Origin: G963664935 sp963664935 | GTDB lineage: Bacteria > Pseudomonadota > Gammaproteobacteria > Methylococcales > G963664935 | NCBI GenBank assembly: GCA_963664935.2 | Contig: CAXXSE010000007.1 | Coordinates: 1,736,001-1,800,000, forward strand | Direction of reading: 5' to 3' | DNA length: 64,000 nt | In this document: positions 27,351-36,746 of the stretch, piece after piece | Layout of the letters: each line of letters begins with the position of its first letter | Numbering within the stretch: the first letter of the stretch is position 1 | Notes under the pieces: model-generated | Databases searched by the model: none | What the model was told of the DNA's origin: nothing | What the model saw: the letters and a program-made list of their open reading frames with translations, nothing else | Made by a program: the position numbers and the translations under genes

Positions 27351-27743
27351 TTAACTTTGCTCCCAGGGTAGTCCATGGAAACGCCAACCGCTGAGTTTGC
27401 CGCGATGTCTTTGGTCATCTATAGAACCTTCAAATCCTTCCTCGATATTGGCTAAATCGGTAAATCCAGCTGCCTCTAAAGCTTTTGCCGCGGACATTGA
27501 GCGCTGGCCACTACGGCAGAGCAGAAGTATCGGCGTTGTTTTGTCGGCGCGGGAATCGATAACTTGATCTACGAATTGCGGATTAACTTTCCAGTCCGGG
27601 GCTTCCAACCAAGGAATATGGACACTGCCAACGGGATGCCCGACATGGGTATATTCGACCTTCGAACGTACGTCTATCAGTACCGTAGCGGGGTTATCCG
27701 TCAACAACTCCCAGGCTTGGCTCGGCGAAACTTGTTTAATCAT
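27351..27743 (-). CDS. Rhodanese-like sulfurtransferase domain protein
   Basis: A 130-residue single-domain rhodanese. The active-site loop is CRSGQRS (Cys about residue 76), with DVRSKVEYTHVGHPVGSVHIPW as the N-terminal signature and a short extension, KLSGWRFHGLPWEQS, common in the variant next to methyltransferases. It likely moves sulfane sulfur in the cytoplasm. It follows the methyltransferase gene by 55 bases. The partner is unknown. Confidence 0.85.
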   Translation of the reverse strand: MIKQVSPSQAWELLTDNPATVLIDVRSKVEYTHVGHPVGSVHIPWLEAPDWKVNPQFVDQVIDSRADKTTPILLLCRSGQRSMSAAKALEAAGFTDLANIEEGFEGSIDDQRHRGKLSGWRFHGLPWEQS

Positions 27744-27798
27744 GAATCCTGTATTTGGTTAATTCAAATGGACGCTGATTTCTAACCCGGACCGAAAT

Positions 27799-28380
27799 TC
27801 AAGATCGACGTTGACCGATGAGTAATGCTTCGTTCCTTAAACCGCTTGTTTTATCGCCGACTCGGCCCTCCTCTCGATAGATCAGCAATCTCAAGGGCTG
27901 GAACAGCATAAGCAATTCGTTTTCGGCGAGCAAATACGATAGGTTGCTTGGCCCTGAATCAGAAACTTTTTCTTGGGTAAATGTCTGATAGAACAATAAC
28001 CCTCCCGGCTTAAGACCCGCTATCATGGACGATGCCAAGGATCTATCCAAAAAACGACTGACTACAATAACATCAAATCGCTTTTCTTCCCAATCAAAAG
28101 CTTGGATATCCTGAGCTGTATACTGAATATCTAGGTTCCGCTGAGTCGCGAAGCCACGCAATTTTTCAATCGCTACCGGGGAGATATCCAAGGCCTGGGT
28201 GTCCAATCCCCGCTCAGCCAAAAACAAGGCGTTTCCACCCAGCCCACAGGCGATATCCAATGCATTGCCTCGAGCTGGCAATAAATGCGCAAAATCTTTG
28301 AGGATTCTGGCGGGTTCAGGAGATCCCGTGGTGGATCGACAATATTTTTGATTCCACTTGGATCTTGATGCCTCAGTCAT
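27799..28380 (-). CDS. Class I SAM-dependent methyltransferase (TehB-like)
   Basis: A 193-residue protein with the SAM-binding motif I ALDIACGLGGNALFLAERG (about 37-55), motif II DISPVAIEKL and motif IV FDVIVVSRFLDR. It resembles the small TehB/thiopurine-type methyltransferases. The substrate is not clear. It lies 10 bases after ntrX and reads in the same direction, in the def-to-typA run. Confidence 0.82.
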   Translation of the reverse strand: MTEASRSKWNQKYCRSTTGSPEPARILKDFAHLLPARGNALDIACGLGGNALFLAERGLDTQALDISPVAIEKLRGFATQRNLDIQYTAQDIQAFDWEEKRFDVIVVSRFLDRSLASSMIAGLKPGGLLFYQTFTQEKVSDSGPSNLSYLLAENELLMLFQPLRLLIYREEGRVGDKTSGLRNEALLIGQRRS

Positions 28381-28390
28381 GGACGAGCCG

Positions 28391-29752
28391 TTATTTCTTT
28401 TCCTTAAACTTAATCCCCAAAGAATGCAGTTTCCTATAAAGATGGGTGCGTTCCATACCTATTGCGGCGGAGAGCTTGGTCACACTGCCGCCGTTTTCCT
28501 CCAAATGATATTGTAAATAGGACTTCTCGAAGTGTTCCCGTGCATCTTTTAAAGGCAAATTATAAATATCCGGATGTTGAATATTAGCCGGGGTGACACT
28601 AGAACCCAGAGCTGATTTGACTTCCTCCAATTCTATCTCGTGCCCACTCCCTAAAATCAACAGTCTCTGGACTAGATTTTTAAGTTCGCGGATATTGCCA
28701 CGCCAAATATAATTTCGCAACAAATTTTGCACCGCAACGGAAAATTTTCTGAAAGGTAATTTTTCCCTGACCACGAAGTGGTCGAGATAATAATTCAAAA
28801 GCTCCGGAACATCCTCATTATGTTCTCTGAGCGGTGGAATTTTAAGCGATACTTCGTTAAGCAAATAAAAAAGATCCTGACGGAACCTGCCCGCGCTCAG
28901 TTCTTCTTCTAATTCTCGGCGCGTGGAGCTGATCACCCGAATGTCAACCTGGACCTGCTCGTTGCCGCCAACCCGCAAAAACGATCCGGATTCCAGGGCG
29001 CTCAAAAGCCTGCGTTGCGTTTCAGTATCCATATCGGCAATTTCGTCCAGAAACAATGCTCCCCCACGGGCTTGTTCCAACAAGCCGCGGTAAATTTTAT
29101 CGCCGTGTTCCTTCCCAAAAAACTCAACCGCAGAATATTCCGGCGCAATGGTGCCGACGCCTACATCGATGAATGGCCGATCGCGGCGAGTACTTTGGGC
29201 ATGAAGGTAACGGGCAAGGGTCTCTTTACCGCAGCCGGGTTCCCCCACCAATAAGACTCGGGTGTCGTGCTGAGCCAATCGCTTAACCTGATCCTTAAGC
29301 CGTGCGATTGCGGCGCTTTTACCAATCGGTTCGATAACCACGGGACTTTGGTTTCTAAGGCCTTTGTTTTCTCGCTCCAAGCGGTCTTTTTCCAAAGCAC
29401 GTTCTACAACCAACAGCAATTTCGCCAGAGATAAGGGTTTTTCCAGAAAATCGTAGGCGCCTAATCGCGTGGCTTCAACCGCCGTTTCCACCGTACCATG
29501 CCCGGACATCATGATGACCGGACAGGTAATTTGATTATTTCCCAGCCAATCTTTTAGCAAGGTGATTCCATCGGTGTCCGGCATCCATATATCCAGTAAA
29601 ATCAAGTCAGGATTGCATTCCTGGGCAATTTGCCGAGCTGTCGCCGCATTCTTGGCCGTACCGACTTTATAGTCTTCATCCTCAAGGATTTCCCGGACCA
29701 GTTCTCGAATGTCCGGTTCGTCATCCACCACCAACACATAGGGTTTAATCAC
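28391..29752 (-). CDS. ntrX: Nitrogen-regulation-type response regulator NtrX
   Basis: A 453-residue response regulator: receiver (1 to about 120, phospho-acceptor in LILLDIWMPDTDG), AAA+ domain (about 140-380, Walker A GEPGCGKE, Walker B GGALFLDEIAD), and a Fis-type helix-turn-helix (GSVTKLSAAIGMERTHLYRKL). Where sigma-54 activators have GAFTGA, this protein has FFGKEHGDKIYRG, so it probably does not contact sigma-54, in line with NtrX proteins. It overlaps ntrY by 4 bases (ATGA) and forms a two-component pair with it. Confidence 0.92.
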   Translation of the reverse strand: MIKPYVLVVDDEPDIRELVREILEDEDYKVGTAKNAATARQIAQECNPDLILLDIWMPDTDGITLLKDWLGNNQITCPVIMMSGHGTVETAVEATRLGAYDFLEKPLSLAKLLLVVERALEKDRLERENKGLRNQSPVVIEPIGKSAAIARLKDQVKRLAQHDTRVLLVGEPGCGKETLARYLHAQSTRRDRPFIDVGVGTIAPEYSAVEFFGKEHGDKIYRGLLEQARGGALFLDEIADMDTETQRRLLSALESGSFLRVGGNEQVQVDIRVISSTRRELEEELSAGRFRQDLFYLLNEVSLKIPPLREHNEDVPELLNYYLDHFVVREKLPFRKFSVAVQNLLRNYIWRGNIRELKNLVQRLLILGSGHEIELEEVKSALGSSVTPANIQHPDIYNLPLKDAREHFEKSYLQYHLEENGGSVTKLSAAIGMERTHLYRKLHSLGIKFKEKK

Positions 29753-31962
29753 GTTATTTCACCCCTCACCGTCCCGAAATCGGTTGTTGGAATCAATCCC
29801 GAATCTCGCTTTGCTACCGGCAAACGGATGACAAAGCCACAACCACTACGATAATCAGGATCCACCCAAATGAGTCCGCCGTGTTCTTCGATAATTTTCT
29901 TAACGATCGCCAGCCCTAAACCAGTGCCTTTGGCTTTATCCGTGACATAGGGTTCGAATATTCTATAGACTTGCTCCGGGTCAATACCGATACCATTATC
30001 CCTGACCAATATTTCCACATAGTAGCCACCGCCAGCCACAATAGTTTGGGACTGGATCATAATTTTACCTTCGACATCGCTAACGACTGCCTCCTGAGCA
30101 TTCTTGATCAGATTGTGAAAAACTTGCCGCAACCGAACCGGGTCCGCTTCCACGCCGGGTAATTCCCGTCCCAATTTTAACTCAAACAGAATACCTTGCG
30201 GTGAATGGTAGAGCGCTAAAACCTCTCCGAGCATATCGTTGATGTTAAGTAATTCCTTTTGGATTTTGGGGGGACGGGCAAAATCCGAAAAAGCATTGAC
30301 CATGGTTTTCAATGCTTCGACTTGCTGAACGATGGTTCGCGTTGCACGATCCAGCATTTCCGCCTCGGATGGCCCCAGCTTTTCACGAAGCTTATGCTTT
30401 AGTCGTTCCGCCGAAAGCTGAATCGGCGTTAAAGGGTTTTTGATTTCATGCGCCAGACGCCGTGCGACCTCGCTCCATGCCGCATTTGTCTGAGCTTGTA
30501 AAAGATCGGTCACATCGTCAAATACCATAACGGCACCCGCCCGGGGCCCCAATGTTGAAAACAACGGCGTTCCCCGGCAAAGTAATTTCTGTCTGCCTTT
30601 TGGCCCTAAAAAAGAGACGCTCTCCTCCCATGTGGATTGTGCTTGGCTTAGGTTGCGGTTTAGTATTTCAAATAGATTATCTAAATAGGGGTAGTGCACT
30701 GAAAGTGCGACCAAAGGCTCGCCGGAGTAATTTTTTATATCCGCATTTAAAATTTTTTCAGCTGCTTGATTAGCGGTCTTAAGACACATATCGGCATCAA
30801 AACTCAAGACCCCGGATGTCAACTTTCCAAGTAAAGTCTCCAGATAAGCCCTTTGATTCTCAGCTTCAAACTGGGATTGCGACGCTTGATCCCGGGCGCG
30901 GGAAATGTAATCGGTCATATTGTTGAACGATTCCACCAAAAAACCCAGTTCATCTTTACTGGACACCCGAAGCCGTTGCTCATAATTACCGGCGGCTACG
31001 GATTGGGTGGCTTGAACCAACTCCTTGACCGGAGCGACGATCCTGCGAATGCTGATAAATGCTATCCAGACTGAGGCGAGCAGGCTCAACAACAACACCA
31101 ATGACAGGGTCAACGTAAAGCTCATTTTCAACGAGTTCCTGAGGTAACTCATTTCTTTGTAATGAGCATACGCGGATTCCACAGTCTCGGCCAATTGCCG
31201 TATCTTGACCGGAAATGGGTATAGCGCCTGCAGATATCGATCATCGGAGGGCACGGGTTCAATCACGCGTATTCGGATGCCCTCGTCATTATCCAAGTCG
31301 AATCCCACATAGGATTTACCCTGCCGAATCTGTAATAAAATACTATTATCTGGCAGATTCGGCACAATCACGCCTGGATTAACACTGCTCGATGCAATGA
31401 TCCGGCCCTGCTTAGAGATTAAAGTCAATTCCGATGCCATCGAAATATCCAGCAGCTCACCCAATTCTATCGCGGCCATGGAATCGGGAATATTTTCCAA
31501 TTCATCAGCCATCAAAATTGTTTGTTTCGCCAAACTCTGCATGCGTTGATCCAACGAAGCACGGGCTAACTTCAAAGAATCCTCCATCGCGCTATCGATT
31601 TTCACATCGAACCAACTGTTTATATTGTGGTGGAGAAACTGCATGGAGTAAAAGAAAACCACCACCACGGGCGTCAAGGTCAAAAACACAAAAAGGAATA
31701 CCATCCGCAGTGTCAACCGGGAACCGGCTTTACGTTTTCTAAGCTGGCGAACCAATGAGTGAACGTTGGCGCCCACCAGTGTCAACATCAGCAATATGCC
31801 AATAATATTCGCCAGCAACAACCAAGAATACATCCCACCTAATCCGGACGCATCCTGGGTAGCCGAACTCATCATGTGCAGAGCTAATAGGATTAACCCG
31901 AATACCACCAGCACCGATAACCTGACCGGTAGTCTTAGTTTTTTAGCGGCCATCGGTACCAA
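29749..31962 (-). CDS. ntrY: Membrane histidine kinase NtrY
   Basis: A 737-residue kinase. Two N-terminal helices and a third near residue 90 precede a periplasmic-type region; a further helix at about 285-310 leads to a HAMP domain (IVAPVKELVQATQSVAAGNY), a PAS domain, HisKA with LAHEIKNPLTPIQL (phospho-His about 505) and an HATPase (DNGIGIDPEQ, GTGLGLAIVKKI). NtrYX pairs respond to nitrogen, redox or envelope state in different bacteria. The first 28 bases overlap the DUF4390 gene; ATG at 31953 is an alternative start. Confidence 0.92.
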   Translation of the reverse strand: MVPMAAKKLRLPVRLSVLVVFGLILLALHMMSSATQDASGLGGMYSWLLLANIIGILLMLTLVGANVHSLVRQLRKRKAGSRLTLRMVFLFVFLTLTPVVVVFFYSMQFLHHNINSWFDVKIDSAMEDSLKLARASLDQRMQSLAKQTILMADELENIPDSMAAIELGELLDISMASELTLISKQGRIIASSSVNPGVIVPNLPDNSILLQIRQGKSYVGFDLDNDEGIRIRVIEPVPSDDRYLQALYPFPVKIRQLAETVESAYAHYKEMSYLRNSLKMSFTLTLSLVLLLSLLASVWIAFISIRRIVAPVKELVQATQSVAAGNYEQRLRVSSKDELGFLVESFNNMTDYISRARDQASQSQFEAENQRAYLETLLGKLTSGVLSFDADMCLKTANQAAEKILNADIKNYSGEPLVALSVHYPYLDNLFEILNRNLSQAQSTWEESVSFLGPKGRQKLLCRGTPLFSTLGPRAGAVMVFDDVTDLLQAQTNAAWSEVARRLAHEIKNPLTPIQLSAERLKHKLREKLGPSEAEMLDRATRTIVQQVEALKTMVNAFSDFARPPKIQKELLNINDMLGEVLALYHSPQGILFELKLGRELPGVEADPVRLRQVFHNLIKNAQEAVVSDVEGKIMIQSQTIVAGGGYYVEILVRDNGIGIDPEQVYRIFEPYVTDKAKGTGLGLAIVKKIIEEHGGLIWVDPDYRSGCGFVIRLPVAKRDSGLIPTTDFGTVRGEIT

Positions 31963-32486
31963 GAACTACTGAGCGACCAGTCGGATGAGAAATAGGCGAT
32001 GGGACGAAGGGCTATCGGAAGGCGTTCGACATCAAGGCCAACCTTGATTTCGGCTCGATATTGATGCTGTTTCTCTAGGGTATCGGCTTTCATGACGGAA
32101 AGCCCTCGAATGGCGCCCAACGCTTCGATGGCGGATTCTAAAGTGGCAAAATTGCGTTGCACCCCGGTGTCCTCATTAATCACCTGAAAAAGTTCCACCA
32201 AGGCATGATAGCGTATTCTAAACGAAAGCTTGACCTTTTCGACGGGTTGATCCCAAAAATACTTTCTTTTCCGCAACACGTTCAGATGCACGCTTACGGT
32301 CAAAGGAACGGCGTTTTGCAACAACTCGATGGCGTTTTCGCCGAAGTGAAATTCAATGTCGGCATTCAATGCCAAATCCCCATGCTTTTTAATCAATTCG
32401 GCGTTTTTAATCAAAAACCCATGGTTTTCACTGACAACCGTGGTGGTTGCCATCAGTAAAATAAAAAACACGTGTAAGCGGCGCAC
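31935..32486 (-). CDS. DUF4390 protein
   Basis: A 183-residue protein with an N-terminal signal peptide (FFILLMATTTVVS) and a predicted periplasmic beta-rich domain. DIEFHFGENAIELLQNAVPL and FRIRYHALVELFQV are the conserved blocks, and it ends WSLSSSWYRWPLKN. It is nearly always encoded between rsmB and ntrY in gammaproteobacteria, so it may modulate NtrY from the periplasm; that is inference. Start GTG is six bases after the rsmB stop. Confidence 0.85.
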   Translation of the reverse strand: MRRLHVFFILLMATTTVVSENHGFLIKNAELIKKHGDLALNADIEFHFGENAIELLQNAVPLTVSVHLNVLRKRKYFWDQPVEKVKLSFRIRYHALVELFQVINEDTGVQRNFATLESAIEALGAIRGLSVMKADTLEKQHQYRAEIKVGLDVERLPIALRPIAYFSSDWSLSSSWYRWPLKN

Positions 32487-32492
32487 AAACGA

Positions 32493-33779
32493 TTACGTTT
32501 TGGTTAATCGGGCGTAATAAAAACCGTCCATGTTCGCATCTCCCGGTAAAATCTGGCGTCCGTACCGGCTGGCAATGCCCCAGGGCGCTACAATGGGAAG
32601 TTCTTTGGCGTCATCATGTGCATCCAAAAATCTTAGGATTTGAGGTTCATTCTCTTGCCTTAAAATCGAGCACGTTGAATAGACCAAAATACCGCCTTGC
32701 GCCAACATCAGCCATACCGCCTCTAAAAGTTTTTGCTGAAGACAAACCACCGCCGTAATATCTTCGGGCCGGCGTAACAGTTTAATATCCGGATGACGTC
32801 TGATAACACCCGTGGCGGAACACGGTGCATCGAGGAGGATTCGGTCGAATAACCGGTCGTCCCACCATGTTGATGGATCACTCGCATCCGCAGCCAACAG
32901 TTTGGCCTTTGCGCCGGACCTGTCCAGATTGCTACGGATACGATCCAAGCGGGTAGGGTTGATATCGATCGCTATGAGGTCGGCGAGGTTTGGGCATAAT
33001 TCCGCTATGTGCAGGGTTTTTCCACCCGGTGCGGCGCATACATCCAGTACTCTGTGGCCCGGTTTTGGATCCAGAAGAACCGCTGCCTGCTGTGCCGCAC
33101 CATCCTGGACCGATACCATTCCGTCGGCAAATCCTGGAAGTGCTTCGACATCGATTGGGGTGTTGAGATATAACCCACTGGCACAAAACTCAAGAGGTGT
33201 CGCTTCGATACCATTGGCTTTGAGCCGTTCTAAATAAGTTTCCCGGTTTAGACGAGTTTGATTGACTCGTAGCGACATAGGTGGTTGTCGATTGTTCTCC
33301 TGGAAAATATGTTCGAATTGATCCGGCCAATCTTCGCTAATTTTTGTGACCAACCAAGGGGGGTGCGCGGTTTTCGCGGTCGGATCTTTTTCCACGAAAT
33401 TATTCAAGCTTTTCTCCTGGCGTTGATAGCTTCGCAGCAAACCATTCAAAAGCGGTTTTGCCCAGGTTTTTTTGGCAACGGCCGCTACCGTCTCACCGAC
33501 GGCGGCGTGTGGTTTAACCCGGGTAAATCCAAGTTGAAACAAGCCCAACAAAGCCAGAATGTATATATCTTTATATTTGGACTTCAGTGGATATTTTAAA
33601 AGTTTCGTTAGGATGAAATCGAGCCGAAAGTACCAACGTAAGGTACCAAAGCATAGCGCCTGAACAAATGCGCGATCTTGTTTTTTCGAAATGCCGGGCA
33701 ATATTTCATCGAGAGCACTCGTTAATGACTTTCTCTCGACCACCACTCGGAGAAGTATTTTTAAGGCTAGGCGACGCAG
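32493..33779 (-). CDS. rsmB: 16S rRNA (cytosine-967-C5)-methyltransferase
   Basis: N-terminal NusB-like domain (to about 140) and a Rossmann methyltransferase with LDVCAAPGGKTLHIAEL, the DAPCSATG catalytic Cys (about 323) and the second Cys in VYSTCSI. The start is unusual. GTG at 33746 removes the first helix of the NusB domain; the frame upstream encodes NLRRLALKILLRVVVERKSL, which matches family N-termini, but has no ATG, GTG or TTG before a stop. CTG at 33779, seven bases after AGGAGGG inside the end of fmt, would give 428 residues, the usual length, and is used here. Treat 33746 as the conservative start. Confidence 0.85.
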   Translation of the reverse strand: MRRLALKILLRVVVERKSLTSALDEILPGISKKQDRAFVQALCFGTLRWYFRLDFILTKLLKYPLKSKYKDIYILALLGLFQLGFTRVKPHAAVGETVAAVAKKTWAKPLLNGLLRSYQRQEKSLNNFVEKDPTAKTAHPPWLVTKISEDWPDQFEHIFQENNRQPPMSLRVNQTRLNRETYLERLKANGIEATPLEFCASGLYLNTPIDVEALPGFADGMVSVQDGAAQQAAVLLDPKPGHRVLDVCAAPGGKTLHIAELCPNLADLIAIDINPTRLDRIRSNLDRSGAKAKLLAADASDPSTWWDDRLFDRILLDAPCSATGVIRRHPDIKLLRRPEDITAVVCLQQKLLEAVWLMLAQGGILVYSTCSILRQENEPQILRFLDAHDDAKELPIVAPWGIASRYGRQILPGDANMDGFYYARLTKT

Positions 33780-33783
33780 GTTT

Positions 33784-34713
33784 TTACCCTCCTAGATTCA
33801 TTCCATCAATCGAGTGGGCGTTTAGAAAGGCTTGGGTTGGAATTCTTTTCCCCCCGGGCATCTGCAGTTCCAGAATGCGCAAAAGACCATCACCGGTTGC
33901 TACGTCCACAAATTTTCTATTATCGCTGATGACCATGCCAGGAGGATATGTAGCGGATTCAGCTACTGTCTCCGCTCGCCAAATTCGCAACCAAGATTCT
34001 TTGTACCGGGTTTGCGCAACTGGCCAGGGATTAAAGGCCCTGATTTTTCTTTCAATTTCGATTGCCGGTACGGACCAGTCAATTTGTGCTTCCCGTTTGT
34101 CGATTTTCGCTGCATAGGTCGCTTGGTCTTGATCTTGGAGTTTGGGTTTAAGCGTTTCATTTTCGATGCCCGGAAGTGTCTCCAATAATGCTATGGCGCC
34201 TATCCGCGCCAGGCGATCATGCAATCCTCCAGCGGTATCGTCGGGTTCGATGGGGCATTCGCGGATTGTCAACATAGGACCCGTGTCCAAACCCCGCTCC
34301 ATATGCATAATGGTAACACCGGTCTTGGCGTCTCCAGTCTCAATCGCTCGTTGAATCGGTGCGGCGCCACGCCATCGAGGCAACAATGAAGCATGCACGT
34401 TGATGCAACCCAGCAAAGGAATTGCCAATACCGTTTGGGGCAAAATCAGGCCGTACGCAACGACCACCATAAGATCGGGTTTGAAAGCCTTCAGTTCGTC
34501 CAAAACGTCTGTATTCGTAAAGGAAGCTGGTTGAATGATGGGTATATTTCGGGTTTTCGCAAAACTCGAAACGGGTCCGGGTTTAACTTTGCGACCGCGT
34601 CCCGCAGCACGGTCCGGCTGCGAATATACGGCGCAAACCGAATGCTTGGAATTCACCAATGATTCTAAGGTTGGAACGGAAAAATCCGGGGTGCCGGCAA
34701 AAACAATTTTCAA
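33784..34713 (-). CDS. fmt: Methionyl-tRNA formyltransferase
   Basis: A 309-residue enzyme that formylates initiator Met-tRNA with 10-formyl-THF. Begins MKIVFAGTPDFSVPTLESL, has the SLLPRWRGAAPIQRAI block (catalytic Asn/His/Asp region, about 110-145) and a C-terminal OB-like domain with DGLLRILELQMPGGKR. It lies 9 bases after def, the usual def-fmt-rsmB order. Its last codons carry the AGGAGGG used by rsmB. Confidence 0.96.
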   Translation of the reverse strand: MKIVFAGTPDFSVPTLESLVNSKHSVCAVYSQPDRAAGRGRKVKPGPVSSFAKTRNIPIIQPASFTNTDVLDELKAFKPDLMVVVAYGLILPQTVLAIPLLGCINVHASLLPRWRGAAPIQRAIETGDAKTGVTIMHMERGLDTGPMLTIRECPIEPDDTAGGLHDRLARIGAIALLETLPGIENETLKPKLQDQDQATYAAKIDKREAQIDWSVPAIEIERKIRAFNPWPVAQTRYKESWLRIWRAETVAESATYPPGMVISDNRKFVDVATGDGLLRILELQMPGGKRIPTQAFLNAHSIDGMNLGG

Positions 34714-34722
34714 TTGGATGGT

Positions 34723-35256
34723 TTATAATACTGACGTTGAGAGCTTCGACGTATCGCCTTTACTACGGTGCGCTTTTACCAGTTTTTTTCTAATCCGCTG
34801 GCGTTTGAGCGACGATAAATAATCGACGAACAATTTACCTTCGAGATGATCTATTTCGTGTTGGATACAAACCGAAAGCAACCCATCGACTTCTAGTTCA
34901 AACGCCTTACCATCTCGATCAAGAGCACTAATTTTAACCCACTCCGCCCGTTTGACGGTTTCGAAAAAACCAGGGACCGATAAACACCCTTCTTCGCTTT
35001 CTTCGGTACCTTCAAGGTGGATAATCTCCGGATTGATCATACAAAAAGGGGCATTTTTTTCCTCGCTTGTATCGATAACGACAATACGTTTTTGAATATT
35101 GACCTGGTTCGCCGCCAACCCGATACCCGGAGCGTCGTACATCGTTTTAAACATATCGGAGACAATTTTTCGGATGGAAGCATCGACCGTTTTTACTGGC
35201 TGTGCAATCTTTCGCAAGCGATCGTCAGGAAATTCCAAAATATTTAGTAGGGCCAT
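34723..35256 (-). CDS. def: Peptide deformylase
   Basis: A 177-residue metalloprotease removing the N-formyl group. All three motifs are present: GIGLAANQV (about 44-52), EEGCLSVPG (Cys ligand about 91) and CIQHEIDHLEGKLF (HExxH about 134). The tail is basic. It is the first gene of the leftward translation/NtrYX run, divergent from the LysM gene, with repeat R2 in between. Confidence 0.97.
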   Translation of the reverse strand: MALLNILEFPDDRLRKIAQPVKTVDASIRKIVSDMFKTMYDAPGIGLAANQVNIQKRIVVIDTSEEKNAPFCMINPEIIHLEGTEESEEGCLSVPGFFETVKRAEWVKISALDRDGKAFELEVDGLLSVCIQHEIDHLEGKLFVDYLSSLKRQRIRKKLVKAHRSKGDTSKLSTSVL

Positions 35257-35284
35257 GCATAAACCTCTTATGATACTTAATAAC

Positions 35285-35426
35285 GTAACTATTCATCTCA
35301 CCCCTGAAACCCACCATTTTTGCGTTAAAAAATGATCATTTACACGTGTAACCTCACATTTTTCGCCTTGAACTGACAAATTTCAGGGGCAATCTGAACA
35401 ATTACGACATCGTGCTGAATAGTTAC
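35285..35426. repeat. 142-bp palindromic repeat, family R (copy R2)
   Basis: Same length and order as R1: GTAACTATTCATCTCACCCC at the left, TTTACACGTGTAA in the centre, GGGGCAATCTGAACAATTAC and then ATCGTGCTGAATAGTTAC at the right. It lies in the divergent promoter region of def and the LysM gene. Confidence 0.88.
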
Positions 35427-35530
35427 CTTTATAACTAATGGAATTCTATCCGAAATCATCTAAACTTTGGAAGCGGGTTTTTTCTTGACCCACTCATAAT
35501 TGAAGCGTTTTCCACTCGGAGGAAAGGTAC

Positions 35531-36566
35531 ATGAACCGCAAAATCATTATCGGCGTAGTACTCATTACGTTTGCCCAGGGCTATTTGCCGATACCCTTCA
35601 ACTCCGTTCCGATCATCCCCAAACTTACGTGGTCGTAAAAGGCGACACGCTTTGGGATATCTCGGCCAAATTTCTGACTGACCCGTGGAAGTGGTGGGAT
35701 ATTTGGGAAAAAAATCCACAGATCGACAATCCCGATTTAATTTTTCCGGGCGACATCATCACCCTAATCTACGTTGACGGTAAACCGCAATTGGTAGTCA
35801 ATCGTGGAAAACAGATCCAGGGCACTGGAAAGCTATCCCCGACTATCCGGGATATTGAAATAGAAGAAGCCATTCATGTCATACCGCTTGAAGCCATTCG
35901 GCAGTTTCTCAGCAAACCCAAAATTGTCGGGCCGCACCAATTGGAAAAAGCCCATACATTGTTAATATTTCCGAAGGCCGTATTATCGGAGGCGCCGGAG
36001 ACAGAATCTATGTTCGTACTATCGAACACGGTTCGGCTAACGCGTACAGTGTCTTTAGACCGGGGGAAACATACCGGGATGCTGAAACGGATGAAATTTT
36101 AGGGTACGAAGCAATGTTCGTTGCTGAAACCCTGCTGGAACGGACTGGTGATCCGGCCACCCTGCTTCTCACGCGAACCGATCGCGAAACATTAGTCGGC
36201 GACCGCTTACTGGCTCTGGACGATGAGCAAGTCAGTTTTCAATTTTTTCCTCGTACACCCGACAAAGATATTCGTGGTCATATCATCGCCGTGGTCGAAG
36301 GTGTTTCTCAAATTGGGCAATACGATATAGTTGTAGTCGACCGAGGTGCTGAAAACGGACTAAAAAAAGGACATATATTAGGCATTTTTCAATCCGGCCG
36401 TATGGTTCGCGATACAGTTGCGGGCAGGATTGGCGAAATGGTGACTTTACCGGAGGAAAAAGCGGGTCGACTGATGATATTCCGAACTTTTGAACGTTTG
36501 AGTTACGGCCTGGTAGTCGATGCAATCCAAGCTTTGCATATTAACGATGCTGTTCGCCCGCAATAA
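35531..36566 (+). CDS. LysM peptidoglycan-binding protein (frame broken twice)
   Basis: A periplasmic protein of about 345 residues. Signal peptide MNRKIIIGVVLITFAQG followed by FADTLQL, then a LysM domain (YVVVKGDTLWDISAKFL to LIFPGDIITL, about 35-85) and a long region without known domain. ATG 35531 follows GGAGGAAAGGTAC. The frame is broken at 35578-35580 (GGG where GGGG restores it) and at 35951-35953 (CCC where CCCC restores it); with both bases added the protein reads through to 36566. This gene is conserved beside dprA in gammaproteobacteria, so sequence error is as likely as decay. Confidence 0.82.
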
Positions 36567-36746
36567 AAAGCTGTCAGAAATTAGAAGCCGAAGTTGTGCA
36601 AGGATAGGGATGTAGGTTGCCACTATTCACAACCATGGGGAAAACTGTTTAGATAGCCACTATTTGTTTCATAAAATTTCAAGTACGGTTGTTCATGATA
36701 GAAAAGGTTTCATTTGGCATAATGAGCAAATTTGTCGAGCTTAAAT

